This document shows, piece after piece, positions 53,413 to 61,989 of a DNA stretch of 64,000 bases. The DNA comes from Streptomyces sp. NBC_01276 (GTDB lineage Bacteria; Actinomycetota; Actinomycetes; Streptomycetales; Streptomycetaceae), in NCBI RefSeq assembly GCF_041435355.1, contig NZ_CP108442.1, positions 3,658,001 to 3,722,000 of the forward strand, in the 5' to 3' direction. Position numbers and translations under genes: made by a program. Below the pieces are notes generated by a model. The model was given only the letters and a program-made list of their open reading frames with translations. It had not been told where the DNA came from and did no database searches. The first letter of the stretch is position 1, and each line of letters starts with the position of its first letter.

Positions 53413-54351
53413 ATGGCTCTTGAGCAGGTTAGCGCGCCACCGCGCTCCTCGTACGGCGTTCACCACTCGAATGTCCGGCACTCGACCCGGTACACCGTCG
53501 TCGGCAACCACCTGATCCAGAATCCGAAGATCAGCCTCACGGCCAGGGGCCTGGGCGCGTACATCCAGTCGCTGCCGCCCGGAACGCCCATCGGCATCAA
53601 AGACCTGGCCAGGCGTGTGCCCGAGGGACAGATCCGCATCGCCTCGGCACTGCGCGAGCTGGAGTCCCACGGCTACCTGAAGCGGGTCCGCGAGCAGCTC
53701 CCCGACGGCCGCTTCGTCACCCGAACGATTTCCTACAACCACCCCAAGGCGTCCGTCACCACCCCGCCTCTCCCTCCGCCCCCGGACCCGGATCCGGAAC
53801 CAGAGCCCGCCCCGATGCCCGAGGCCGAGCCGCCGGTACCCGATCCACAGCCCGAACCGGAGCCCCAGCAGGCCGAACCGCCGCCCGTACCCGCCCCGGA
53901 CCCCGGGCCCGAGCCTCCCTCCGCCCGGCGCTGGGCGGCCATAGCCCTGCTCGCGCGACTGCGCCACGTCGACCACCGCCTGCTCCTCGGGCAGCGGGAC
54001 ATCGAGCGCCTCGCGGACGACGCCGAGGTCTGGCTGGAGCGCGGCGGGAGCATCGAAGCGATCACCACCGCACTGACGGCCCGGATCCCCCACCCGCTCA
54101 CCAACCCAGCCGGACTGATCGCCCACCGCCTCAAGGCCCAGCTCCCCCCGGCCCTGGAAGCGGAGCCCAGACGGACCGCCTACGCACCCCGCGACCCCTT
54201 CCAGACCTGCCCGCACTGCGACCGCGCCTTCCGCAGCCCGACCCCCGGCACCTGCCGGGACTGCACCGGAGATCCGCCGCCGTCCGGGGGAGGGGGCGCC
54301 GCGAGAACGGCCGCGACGGCCGTGTGCGAGGGTGGGCCACCACATATCTGA
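53413..54351 (+). CDS. Winged-helix protein with Pro/Glu linker and zinc-ribbon-like tail
   Basis: A 312-residue protein in three parts: an N-terminal winged helix (about 38-95, NPKISLTARGLGAYIQSLPP, DLARRVPEGQIRIASALREL), a long Pro-Glu-rich linker (about 117-178), and a helical domain ending in a CPHCDRAF-x6-CRDC pair of CxxC motifs that could bind zinc. The winged helix resembles those of plasmid-type replication or helix-turn-helix proteins. Function unknown; DNA binding is likely. Confidence 0.82.
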   Translation: MALEQVSAPPRSSYGVHHSNVRHSTRYTVVGNHLIQNPKISLTARGLGAYIQSLPPGTPIGIKDLARRVPEGQIRIASALRELESHGYLKRVREQLPDGRFVTRTISYNHPKASVTTPPLPPPPDPDPEPEPAPMPEAEPPVPDPQPEPEPQQAEPPPVPAPDPGPEPPSARRWAAIALLARLRHVDHRLLLGQRDIERLADDAEVWLERGGSIEAITTALTARIPHPLTNPAGLIAHRLKAQLPPALEAEPRRTAYAPRDPFQTCPHCDRAFRSPTPGTCRDCTGDPPPSGGGGAARTAATAVCEGGPPHI

Positions 54352-54367
54352 GGGGGGGGGCGGAACC

Positions 54368-55108
54368 GTGCGCGCACGGCATGTCGCGGGTGCGGTGACG
54401 GTGGCCGTCGTAGCGGTCCTCGGTACGTCGGCCTGCTCCGCCGGGTCGCGGGCCGGCCCGGCGTCGTCCCCAGCGTCGTCCCTGGCGTCGCCCGCGCCGT
54501 CAGGGTCGGTGCCCCCGCGGCACCGGCTGCACGACGGTCTGCTGACACAGGCCCAACTGCCGCCCGGCTTCCGGCTGCTGACGGCAGAGGTCAACTCGAC
54601 CACCACCGCCGCGCCCCACGCCCCCGCCTCCGTCACGATCGCGTCGATGCCGTGTTCCGAACTCGGCGTCGACTCCTTCATGACGGCTCACGCCCGCCCC
54701 GTGGAGGACGTGGCGGTCGGGCTGGAGCAGGTACCCGACGACGACGGCTGGTTCGGCCAGGAGGCCCTCGACCGCTACGCCCCCGGCCGGGCGGCCGAGG
54801 TCATGGCCGACATACGCGGCGCCGCGCAGCGCTGCCCCTCCTACGCCAACGCCCTCGACGGCGGTACCACCGTGCAGGAGAGCGTGTCGGTGACGGCAGC
54901 CGACGTCCCGGCGGACGACAGCCTGGTGTTGCGGACCTCGTCCGCCCTGCCCGGCGATCCCGACCCGTACGTCAGCGAGAAGGCGTTCGTCCGCGAGGGC
55001 GACGTGATCCTCATGGTGCAGAAGACGATCGCGCAGAAGCCACGGTCCGGGGTGGAGGCCGTCCTCCCGGCCGCCGTGGCCGCGTACCGCGCGACCACGG
55101 CGAGCTGA
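54368..55108 (+). CDS. Lipoprotein
   Basis: A 246-residue lipoprotein: signal peptide with lipobox LGTSAC, a Ser/Ala/Pro-rich tether and a globular domain with two Cys (SMPCSELG, AQRCPSY). No family is recognised. It starts at the GTG 54368, after a G-rich ribosome-binding site, 17 bases after the HTH gene, so co-transcription is likely. Confidence 0.8.
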   Translation: MRARHVAGAVTVAVVAVLGTSACSAGSRAGPASSPASSLASPAPSGSVPPRHRLHDGLLTQAQLPPGFRLLTAEVNSTTTAAPHAPASVTIASMPCSELGVDSFMTAHARPVEDVAVGLEQVPDDDGWFGQEALDRYAPGRAAEVMADIRGAAQRCPSYANALDGGTTVQESVSVTAADVPADDSLVLRTSSALPGDPDPYVSEKAFVREGDVILMVQKTIAQKPRSGVEAVLPAAVAAYRATTAS

Positions 55109-55109
55109 C

Positions 55110-55132
55110 CGGGCCCGTCGGAACCGGGCCCG
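55110..55132 (+). terminator. Short hairpin after the lipoprotein gene
   Basis: Two CGGGCCCG boxes (55110-55117 and 55125-55132) can pair around a TCGGAAC loop, just past the stop codon. Confidence 0.45.
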
Positions 55133-55156
55133 CTCGACCCCGCGTTCGGACCCGGA

Positions 55157-55981
55157 TCAGCCGAACTTCGGCATCTCCCCCGACGTCGTCGACATGTCGA
55201 TCACCGCGAACGCCGCGCCCTGCGGGTCCGTCACCGCCGCGAAGCGGCCGAAGGGGCTGTCCATCGGCCCGAAGTGCAGTCTCCCGCCCCGCGCCTGGGT
55301 CTTCGCGACGGCCTCGTCGCAGTCCGGGACGCCGAAGTAGACCTGGATGTAGGACGGGATCTCCGGCGGGAACTCGTCGCCCATCTTCATCCGGCCCAGC
55401 ACCGGGTTCTCCTTGCCGCCCAGGCTGAAGATCTTGAAGTCCATCCCGGCCGCGTTCGGATCGTCGCAGTCCTCACCGCCCGACTCCATCTGCTGGGACT
55501 CGTACGGGAAGACCTTCTCCAGGAACCCGTCCGCCTTGCCCGGCTCCCGGCTGTAGACCTCCGCCCAGGCGTACGCGCCGGCCTCGCCGAGCTTCTCGAA
55601 GCCCTTGTGCTCGCCCGGCTGCCAGACGCCGAAGACCGCGCCGCTCGGCTCCTTGGCGATCGCCATCGTGCCGAAGGTGCCGACCTGCATCGGCTCCATC
55701 ACCAGCTCGCCGCCCGCAGACTTGATCTTCTCGGCCGTGGCGGCCGCGTCCGGCGAGGCGAAGTACAGACACCACTGCGAGGCGGCCTCGCCCCCCGGCA
55801 TCGGCGGCACGACGGCCGCGACCGCCTTCCCTCCCGAATAGGCCTGCGTGTAGTTGCCGTACTCACTGCTGGCATCACCGAAGGTCCAGCCCAGCACGTC
55901 GGCGTAGAACTCCTTCGCGCCCTCCACGTCGGTGAACATCGCGTCCACCCAGCACGGGGCACCCTCAGGGAAATCGGACAT
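55157..55981 (-). CDS. VOC-superfamily (glyoxalase-type) protein
   Basis: A 274-residue protein with two VOC repeats (about 10-125 and 140-265): APCWVDAMFTDVEGAKEFYADVLGW and then YAWAEVYSREPGKADGFLEKVFPYE, each with a PSGAVFGVW/PQGAAFAVI-type closing strand. Such proteins serve as hydrolases, resistance proteins or dioxygenases; two-module forms of this type are common in actinomycetes. Activity unknown. Confidence 0.88.
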   Translation of the reverse strand: MSDFPEGAPCWVDAMFTDVEGAKEFYADVLGWTFGDASSEYGNYTQAYSGGKAVAAVVPPMPGGEAASQWCLYFASPDAAATAEKIKSAGGELVMEPMQVGTFGTMAIAKEPSGAVFGVWQPGEHKGFEKLGEAGAYAWAEVYSREPGKADGFLEKVFPYESQQMESGGEDCDDPNAAGMDFKIFSLGGKENPVLGRMKMGDEFPPEIPSYIQVYFGVPDCDEAVAKTQARGGRLHFGPMDSPFGRFAAVTDPQGAAFAVIDMSTTSGEMPKFG

Positions 55982-56111
55982 GGTCGATCGACTCCTGTGT
56001 CGTACTTCGTCCACTGCGTATCCACTGCCTGTCCGATCCCACGCTAGGCGGGGGGTCTGACAACCGCGCGCCGACCGCGCGCGGGGGCCCGGGGCGGGGG
56101 AGGCTGGAGCC

Positions 56112-56696
56112 ATGGACGACATCACCATCCGGCTCGCGCAGCAGCCCGAGGCCGACGCCCTCCTCTCGCGGAGCCCGCTCGCCGCGCTCGTCGGAATGCT
56201 GCTGGACCAGCAGGTGCCGATGGAGTGGGCGTTCTCGGGGCCGTACACGATCGCGCAGCGGCTCGGCGCCGACGACCTCGACGCGGACGCCATCGCCGCC
56301 ATGGACCCCGAGGCCTTCGCGGCGCTGCTGTCGCAGAAGCCCGCCGTGCACCGGTACCCGGGGTCCATGGCGAAGCGGATCCAGCAGCTGTGCGCGTACC
56401 TGGTGGAGCACTACGGCGGGGAGGCGGAGGCCGTCTGGCGGGACGCGGCGAGCGGCGCCGAACTGCTGGGGCGGCTGAAGGCGCTGCCGGGGTTCGGGGA
56501 GCAGAAGGCGAAGATCTTCCTCGCGCTGCTGGGCAAGCGGCTGGGCGTCCGTCCCAAGGGCTGGCGGGAGGCCGCCGGGGACTACGGGCCGGCGAACGTG
56601 TACCGCTCCGCGGCGGACATCACGGGGCCGGAGTCGCTGGCGAAGGTCCGGGAGTACAAGCAGGCGCGGAAGGCCGCCGCCAAGGACACCGCGTAG
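56112..56696 (+). CDS. HhH-GPD DNA glycosylase-type repair protein
   Basis: A 194-residue protein of the actinobacterial HhH-GPD base-excision group: LVGMLLDQQVPMEWAFSGP and the helix-hairpin-helix LKALPGFGEQKAKIFLALLG (about 123-142). The catalytic Lys/Asp of Endo III-type enzymes cannot be placed with certainty; Asp178-like positions are absent. Probably recognises damaged bases. GAGGCT lies 6 bases before the ATG, a leaderless-type arrangement. Confidence 0.88.
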   Translation: MDDITIRLAQQPEADALLSRSPLAALVGMLLDQQVPMEWAFSGPYTIAQRLGADDLDADAIAAMDPEAFAALLSQKPAVHRYPGSMAKRIQQLCAYLVEHYGGEAEAVWRDAASGAELLGRLKALPGFGEQKAKIFLALLGKRLGVRPKGWREAAGDYGPANVYRSAADITGPESLAKVREYKQARKAAAKDTA

Positions 56697-56734
56697 GAGC
56701 GGCGGCGGTTCCCCGGCCGGGGCCGGACGGGGAC

Positions 56735-56820
56735 GGACCGGTTGAGGGGGCGGACCGGTTGAGGGGGCGGACCGGTTGACGGGCACGGACCGCTCGACCG
56801 GCACGGACCACTTGACGGGG
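56735..56820. repeat. 17-18 bp tandem repeat, five degenerate copies
   Basis: GGACCGGTTGAGGGGGC occurs twice exactly (56735-56768), followed by GGACCGGTTGACGGGCAC, GGACCGCTCGACCGGCAC and GGACCACTTGACGGGG. It lies between the glycosylase and the cupin gene, outside any coding region. Confidence 0.85.
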
Positions 56821-56886
56821 GGCGGGAGTTGACAGACTCCGGTCACGGCTCCGCCCCGGGGAAGCGGCCCCGCGTAGGCTCGCGAG

Positions 56887-57360
56887 ATGACCGACAACCT
56901 GACCCGCGCCGCTAACGCCGAGATCATTTCCGACGGCCCCGGCAGCCTGATCACCCTGCTCACCGACACCGACGAGCTCACCTGCAACACGGCGAGCTTC
57001 GAGGTCGGCGCGGCCGGTGCCCCGGTGCACTTCCACACCAAGGCCACGGAGTTCTTCCACGTCACCGACGGACAGCTCGACGTCCTCGTCGGCGACGAGG
57101 TCCACACCCTGTCCAAGGGCGACTTCATCACCATCGCCCCCGGTGTGAAGCACGCCTTCGCCCCGGCCGCCGGGCAGACGGCCGAGGTCTTCGTCGGCTT
57201 CACGCCCGGCATGGGGCGCTTCGACTACTACCGGCTCCTGGGCCGGGTGCGGGCGGGCGAGGCCACCGTGCAGGACATCATCGACAGCCAGCCCACCTAC
57301 GACAACCACTACGCGGAGAGCGAGGCCTGGGCCGGCCGCACCCGCAGCGCCGAGGCGTAG
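56887..57360 (+). CDS. Cupin-domain protein
   Basis: A 157-residue single cupin. Motif 1 GAPVHFHTKATEFFHVTDGQ (H-x-H, E) and motif 2 PGVKHAF supply the metal ligands. Often a quercetin-dioxygenase-like or sensor-type protein; substrate unknown. TAGGCT sits exactly 6 bases before the ATG (56875-56880). Its 3' end overlaps opcA by 52 bases, convergently. Confidence 0.9.
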   Translation: MTDNLTRAANAEIISDGPGSLITLLTDTDELTCNTASFEVGAAGAPVHFHTKATEFFHVTDGQLDVLVGDEVHTLSKGDFITIAPGVKHAFAPAAGQTAEVFVGFTPGMGRFDYYRLLGRVRAGEATVQDIIDSQPTYDNHYAESEAWAGRTRSAEA

Positions 57361-58241
57361 ACCTCGTCGGCGCCGAGCCAGCGCAGCTCCTCCGCGAGCA
57401 GCTCGGCGCTGCTGCGGATCTTGAGGGCGACCTTCCGGTCCGGCCACCCCGGCAGCACCAGCTGCGCCAGGACCCCGGCCGGCCGGTCGACCCGTACCTC
57501 CCCGGCGGTCGTCTCCAGCCGGACCCGGGTGATGACCGGCCCCTCGCTGGCGACCCGCTCCACGGGCACCCCCAGCCGGTCCTCCAGCCAGCGCGCCAGC
57601 AGCTCGGCGCTCGCGTTGTCGCCCTCGCTCTCCACCGCCGCGCCCGTGACCGGGAGCGCCTTCTGGTCGAAGGAGGAGGCCAGCAGCGAGCGCCACGGCG
57701 TGAGCCGGGTCCAGGCCAGGTCGGTGTCCCCGGGGGCGTACGAGGCGGCGCGGCCGGCCAGTACGCCGACCGGGTCGGCGGCCGCCTGGGAGTCGGTGAT
57801 GCGGCGCTGCGCGAGGCGGCCCAGGTCGTCGCGGGCCGGGTCGGCGGGGGCCTCGGCGGGCCACCACGCCACCACGGGCGCGTCCGGCACCAGCAGCGGC
57901 AGCACGACCGAGCCCGCCTGCGAGGTGAGGTCGCCGTGCAGGCGCAGCAGCACGATCTCCCCGGACCCGGCGTCCGAGCCGACGCGCAGCTCGGCGTCGA
58001 GGCGGGTCCGGTGCCGCCGCTGCGGACCGCGCGAGGTCCGCTTGATCACGGCGATGATCCTGCAGGGGTGCTCGCGGGAGGCTTCGGAGGCCGCGCGCAC
58101 GGCGTCGTAGGCGTTCTCCTCGTCGGTGACCACGAGGAGCGTCAGGACCAGCCCCATCGTGGGGCTGCCGATGGCTCGGCGTGCGGCGAGCATCGCTCGG
58201 GCGATCTTGCTGGACGTGGTGTCGGTCAGTTCGGTCCGCAT
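57309..58241 (-). CDS. opcA: OpcA, glucose-6-phosphate dehydrogenase assembly protein
   Basis: A 310-residue OpcA: start LTDTTSSKIARAMLAARRA, the central VLTLLVVTDEENAYDAVRAASEASREHPCR, and the Trp motif PDAPVVAWWPAEAP with DTDLAWTRLTPWRSLLA. OpcA activates Zwf in actinobacteria and cyanobacteria. No zwf, pgl, tal or tkt is next to it, so it is a solitary copy. It overlaps the convergent cupin gene by 52 bases at the 3' end; CAGACT lies 6 bases before the ATG. Confidence 0.93.
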   Translation of the reverse strand: MRTELTDTTSSKIARAMLAARRAIGSPTMGLVLTLLVVTDEENAYDAVRAASEASREHPCRIIAVIKRTSRGPQRRHRTRLDAELRVGSDAGSGEIVLLRLHGDLTSQAGSVVLPLLVPDAPVVAWWPAEAPADPARDDLGRLAQRRITDSQAAADPVGVLAGRAASYAPGDTDLAWTRLTPWRSLLASSFDQKALPVTGAAVESEGDNASAELLARWLEDRLGVPVERVASEGPVITRVRLETTAGEVRVDRPAGVLAQLVLPGWPDRKVALKIRSSAELLAEELRWLGADEVYASALRVRPAQASLSA

Positions 58242-58365
58242 GCCCCGAGTCTGTCAGCGCCGGGCGGGCGGCGGGCACCCGGTTCGCTCGATTTCGCCTG
58301 GACCCGTGTCCGGAACGCCACCGGGGCCGCGACCGGACCCGCGTCCGGACCCGCGGCGGGCCCGG

Positions 58366-59937
58366 TCAGCGCCGGCGCTTGGCCGTGCCGAAGAGGGAGC
58401 GGGAGATCTCACGGCCCAGCTGCGTGCCGACCGAACGGGCCAGCGAGCGGAACAGTCCGCTCCCCACCACCTGCTGGGCCAGCGAGGGCTCCGGTTTCGG
58501 GGCGTTGCGGGCCGCCTTCGCCGCCTCCTTGGCCTGCTTCTCGGCCTCCGCCGCCGCGGCGGCCGCCTCCGCCTCGGCCTCCGCGGCCGCCTGTTCGGCG
58601 CTGATCTTCTCGTAGGCCGATTCGCGGTCGACCGGCTCCGCGTAGCGCGAGTACAGCGGGGAGGACTTCACCGCGTGGTCCAGGGCCGCCGGATCGATCG
58701 GACCCATCAGCGACCGCGGGGCGCGCAGCCGGGTCGCGGCGACCGGCGTGGGGGCGCCGTTCTCGCTGAGCACCGTGATGACGGCCTCGCCGGTGCCGAG
58801 CCCGGTGAGCAGCTCCTCCAGGTCGTAGGCGGAGCGCGGGAAGGTCTTCACGGTGGCCTTGAGGGCCTTGGCGTCGTCGGGGGTGAAGGCGCGCAGGGCG
58901 TGCTGCACCCGGTTGCCGAGCTGCGCCAGCACGTCCGCCGGTACGTCCTTGGGGGTCTGCGTCACGAAGAACACGCCGATGCCCTTGGAGCGGATCAGGC
59001 GCACGGTCTGGGTGATGGACTCCAGGAAGGCCTTGGACGCGCCGTTGAACAGCAGGTGCGCCTCGTCGAAGAAGAACACCAGCTTGGGCCGTTCCACGTC
59101 GCCGACCTCCGGCAGGTCGGCGTAGAGGTCGGCCAGCAGCCACATCAGGAAGGTGGAGAACAGCTGCGGTTTGTCCTGCACCGACGGGAGTTCCAGTACG
59201 GAGACCATCCCGCGGCCGTCGGCGGAGGTGCGCAGGAACTCGCCCGTGTCGAACTCGGGCTCGCCGAAGAACTCGCCGGCGCCCTGCTGCTCGAAGGCGG
59301 TCAGGGCCCGCAGGATCACCCCGGCGGTCACCGTGGACAGTCCGCCGATTCCCTTGAGTTCGGGTTTTCCCTGGTCGGAGACGAGGAAGGCGACGACGGC
59401 CCGGAGGTCCTTGAGGTCGATCAGCTCCAGTCCCTTGCTGTCGGCGTAGTGGAAGATCAGGCCGAGGGACTGTTCCTGCGTCTGGTTGAGCTGGAGCACC
59501 TTGGACAGCAGCACCGGGCCGAAGGCCGTCACGGTCGCCCGGACGGGGATGCCGGCGCCGATCCCGCCCAGCGCGTAGAACTCGCTCGGGCAGCCGGTGG
59601 CCTCCCACTCCTGGCCGACGTCGGCGGCCCGCTCCCGGACCCGGTCGTTCTCGGTGCCGGGCGCCGAGATGCCCGAGACGTCGCCCTTGATGTCGGCGAG
59701 GAAGACGGGCACGCCGTTGGCGGAGAGCTGTTCGGCGATCAGCTGCAGGGTCTTGGTCTTGCCGGTGCCGGTGGCTCCGGCGACCAGGCCGTGCCGGTTG
59801 AGCATCGACAGCGGGATGCGGATCTGCCGGTCCGGCAGGCAGGCGCCGTCCCAGAGCAGGGCGCCGAGTTCGAGCGCGGGGCCGGTGAAGGCGTACCCGG
59901 CGGCGATCTGAACGGCGGGGTCGGTGCTCTGACTCAT
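58366..59937 (-). CDS. HerA-like (DUF853) AAA+ ATPase
   Basis: A 523-residue FtsK/HerA-type ATPase with Walker A GATGTGKTKTLQL near residue 55 and Walker B LVFFFDEAHLLF near 265, the sensor FVTQTPKDVPADVL, and an Ala/Glu-rich coiled coil (about 435-470) before a C-terminal basic tail (RSLFGTAKRRR). HerA family members translocate DNA; no partner nuclease NurA is adjacent. The target is unknown. Confidence 0.9.
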   Translation of the reverse strand: MSQSTDPAVQIAAGYAFTGPALELGALLWDGACLPDRQIRIPLSMLNRHGLVAGATGTGKTKTLQLIAEQLSANGVPVFLADIKGDVSGISAPGTENDRVRERAADVGQEWEATGCPSEFYALGGIGAGIPVRATVTAFGPVLLSKVLQLNQTQEQSLGLIFHYADSKGLELIDLKDLRAVVAFLVSDQGKPELKGIGGLSTVTAGVILRALTAFEQQGAGEFFGEPEFDTGEFLRTSADGRGMVSVLELPSVQDKPQLFSTFLMWLLADLYADLPEVGDVERPKLVFFFDEAHLLFNGASKAFLESITQTVRLIRSKGIGVFFVTQTPKDVPADVLAQLGNRVQHALRAFTPDDAKALKATVKTFPRSAYDLEELLTGLGTGEAVITVLSENGAPTPVAATRLRAPRSLMGPIDPAALDHAVKSSPLYSRYAEPVDRESAYEKISAEQAAAEAEAEAAAAAAEAEKQAKEAAKAARNAPKPEPSLAQQVVGSGLFRSLARSVGTQLGREISRSLFGTAKRRR

Positions 59938-60025
59938 GCATCACTCCCGAAATAGCCCTGTCCGCCACTTTTGCACCGACGGAGCGAGGCTGCGCCCGGA
60001 GGCGCGGGCCCGGTAGGCTTTCCGT

Positions 60026-60322
60026 GTGATCTTCAAGCGCATCGGAAGCGGGCGGCCGTACCCCGACCACGGCAGGGAAACCACCCGGCAGTGGGCGGAC
60101 GTCGCCCCGCGCCCGGTCCGGCTCGACCAGCTCGTGACGACCAAGGGGCAGCTGGACCTCGAAACGCTGCTCGCCGAGGACTCCACCTTCTACGGCGACC
60201 TCTTCGCGCACGTCGTGAAGTGGCAGGGCGACCTGTACCTGGAGGACGGGCTGCACCGCGCCGTGCGCGCGGCGCTCCAGCAGCGTCAGGTGCTGCACGC
60301 ACGCGTCCTGGAAATGGACTGA
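60026..60322 (+). CDS. Conserved actinobacterial small protein
   Basis: A 98-residue protein with the conserved start MIFKRIGSGRPYPDHG and the conserved end EDGLHRAVRAALQQRQVLHARVL. It is widely conserved in actinobacteria beside a LytR_C gene, but function is unknown. The GTG at 60026 is exactly 6 bases after TAGGCT, so the mRNA is probably leaderless. Confidence 0.88.
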   Translation: MIFKRIGSGRPYPDHGRETTRQWADVAPRPVRLDQLVTTKGQLDLETLLAEDSTFYGDLFAHVVKWQGDLYLEDGLHRAVRAALQQRQVLHARVLEMD

Positions 60323-60401
60323 TTGCGCCTTTCGGGTCAGCCTTACCCGATCAACAGATCATTTAGTAGGCATCGTTCCGGTACGGCACTACGCTGCGCC
60401 C

Positions 60402-61076
60402 ATGAGCATGCTCACTCCCCCCGGCATGGGCGGAAAGTACCGCATCACGGGAGCTGCCTACCCCCGCATGAGCCGTCCCCGGCGACGCCGCAAGGTCGTG
60501 CTCGCCCTGCTCGGATCGGTCCTCGCGCTGGCCCTGCTCGGTTACGGGGCACTGCAGCTCATCGACGTGTTCCGAGGCGACGGCGGCAAGCGGAACGCGG
60601 TGGCCGGCAAGGACTGCCCCACGGCCTCCGCCACCCCCGCCAAGGCTGCCAAGGCCGGTAACACCGGTCCCGGCGCGGCCCCCTCCGCCACCCCTGCGGT
60701 CGCACTCCCCCAGCCCGGCCAGATCACGGTCAACATCTACAACGCGACCCCGCGCGCGGGGCTCGCCAAGGCGGTCCGCGACGAGCTGGAGAAACGCGGC
60801 TTCGTCATCGGCCAGGTCGGCAACGCCCCCGCCGACTTCGACAAGAAGGTCCCCGGCGCCGGGATACTGCTCGGCTCCCCGCGGACCGACAAGGCGGCGT
60901 ACTCCGTCCTCGCGGCCCAGCTCACCGGGGTCACCACCCAGACCGATACCCGCGAGGGCACGGACATCGACCTGATCCTGGGCGACTCCTTCAAGGAGCT
61001 CACCCCGAAGGCGGACGCGGACAAGGCACTGGCCGCCCTGGCCAACCCGGCACCCGCACCCGCCGGGAAGTGCTGA
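60402..61076 (+). CDS. LytR_C-domain membrane protein
   Basis: A 224-residue protein: cytoplasmic basic N-terminus, one membrane anchor (about 30-50, RRKVVLALLGSVLALALLGYGA), an Ala/Pro/Lys linker and a C-terminal LytR_C domain (about 105-205, ITVNIYNATPRAGLAKAVRDELEKRGF). LytR_C proteins bind cell-wall or polymer components; the M. tuberculosis relative Cei is needed for envelope integrity. TACGCT lies 6 bases before the ATG (60390-60395). Confidence 0.9.
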   Translation: MSMLTPPGMGGKYRITGAAYPRMSRPRRRRKVVLALLGSVLALALLGYGALQLIDVFRGDGGKRNAVAGKDCPTASATPAKAAKAGNTGPGAAPSATPAVALPQPGQITVNIYNATPRAGLAKAVRDELEKRGFVIGQVGNAPADFDKKVPGAGILLGSPRTDKAAYSVLAAQLTGVTTQTDTREGTDIDLILGDSFKELTPKADADKALAALANPAPAPAGKC

Positions 61077-61108
61077 GGCGGGCGGCCCGGACCCACCGGC
61101 CGCCCGCC
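61077..61108. terminator. Bidirectional terminator between LytR_C gene and upp
   Basis: GGCGGGCGGCC pairs perfectly with GGCCGCCCGCC (11 bp) around a 10-base loop, between convergent genes. Confidence 0.8.
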
Positions 61109-61134
61109 CGCCCCGCCCGAATACCGCGTGCGGC

Positions 61135-61770
61135 CTACTCCGCCGAGCCGTACATGCGGTCGCCCGCGTCTCCCAGGCCCGGCACGATGTAGCCGTGCTC
61201 GTTGAGCCGCTCGTCCACGGCGGCCGTCACCACCGTCACCGGCGTGCCCGCGAGCTCGCGCTCCATGACCTCGACGCCCTCGGGCGCGGCCAGCAGCACC
61301 ACGGCGGTCACGTCGTCGGCGCCGCGCTTGATGAGTTCCTGGATCGCGGCGACCAGCGTGCCGCCGGTGGCCAGCATCGGGTCGACCACGTAGACCTGGC
61401 GCCCGGAGAGGTCCTCGGGCATGCGCGTCGCGTACGTGGAGGCCTCCAGGGTCTCCTCGTTGCGGACCATGCCCAGGAAGCCCACCTCGGCGGTCGGCAG
61501 CAGCCGCACCATGCCGTCCAGCATGCCGAGACCGGCGCGCAGGATCGGCACGACCAGCGGGCGCGGGTGCGACAGCTTGACGCCGGTGGTCGGGCCGACC
61601 GGGGTGTCGATGTCCGCCTGCTCCGTGCGCACGTCGCGGGTGGCCTCGTAGGCGAGGAGCGTCACCAGCTCGTCGGCGAGCCGACGGAAGGTGGGGGAGT
61701 CGGTGCGCTTGTCGCGCAGTGTGGTGAGTTTGTGCGCCACCAAGGGGTGATCGACGACCTGCAAACGCAC
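61135..61770 (-). CDS. upp: Uracil phosphoribosyltransferase
   Basis: A 211-residue PRTase that salvages uracil to UMP. The N-terminal [20 protein letters not shown], the PRPP motif [13 protein letters not shown] and the C-terminal uracil site [15 protein letters not shown] are typical. The GTG at 61770 has a GGAGG ribosome-binding site 5 bases upstream. Upstream lie heptamer repeats and a 25-bp inverted repeat containing a TAGCCT hexamer (minus strand). Divergent from the UspA gene. Confidence 0.97.
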   Translation of the reverse strand: MRLQVVDHPLVAHKLTTLRDKRTDSPTFRRLADELVTLLAYEATRDVRTEQADIDTPVGPTTGVKLSHPRPLVVPILRAGLGMLDGMVRLLPTAEVGFLGMVRNEETLEASTYATRMPEDLSGRQVYVVDPMLATGGTLVAAIQELIKRGADDVTAVVLLAAPEGVEVMERELAGTPVTVVTAAVDERLNEHGYIVPGLGDAGDRMYGSAE

Positions 61771-61801
61771 AACATCCTCCAAGACTCAGCCGGGCTTCGA
61801 C

Positions 61802-61837
61802 CTGCGATCTGCGACCTGCGACCCTGCTACCTGCGAA
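61802..61837. repeat. Heptamer tandem repeat upstream of upp
   Basis: CTGCGAT-CTGCGAC-CTGCGAC-CCTGCTAC-CTGCGAA: five near-copies of a 7-base unit (one is 8) between the upp start and its likely promoter. Confidence 0.8.
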
Positions 61838-61860
61838 AACGGCCGCCTGTTCGCGACCCA

Positions 61861-61885
61861 CTGCCAAAAGGCTACGCGTTGGCAG
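61861..61885. promoter_or_regulatory. Inverted repeat in the upp / uspA divergent region
   Basis: CTGCCAA-N11-TTGGCAG is a perfect 7-bp inverted repeat. Its spacer contains TAGCCT read on the minus strand, a plausible upp -10, about 95 bp upstream of upp. Confidence 0.5.
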
Positions 61886-61989
61886 GACCCCCGCGCGTCC
61901 CCGCGCGTCCCCGACGGCGCCCGCGCCCGGTATCGGCGGGCGTCGCGGCCCGACGTGCGCCGCGCCGCGCCGCCCAGCACCCTTGACTG

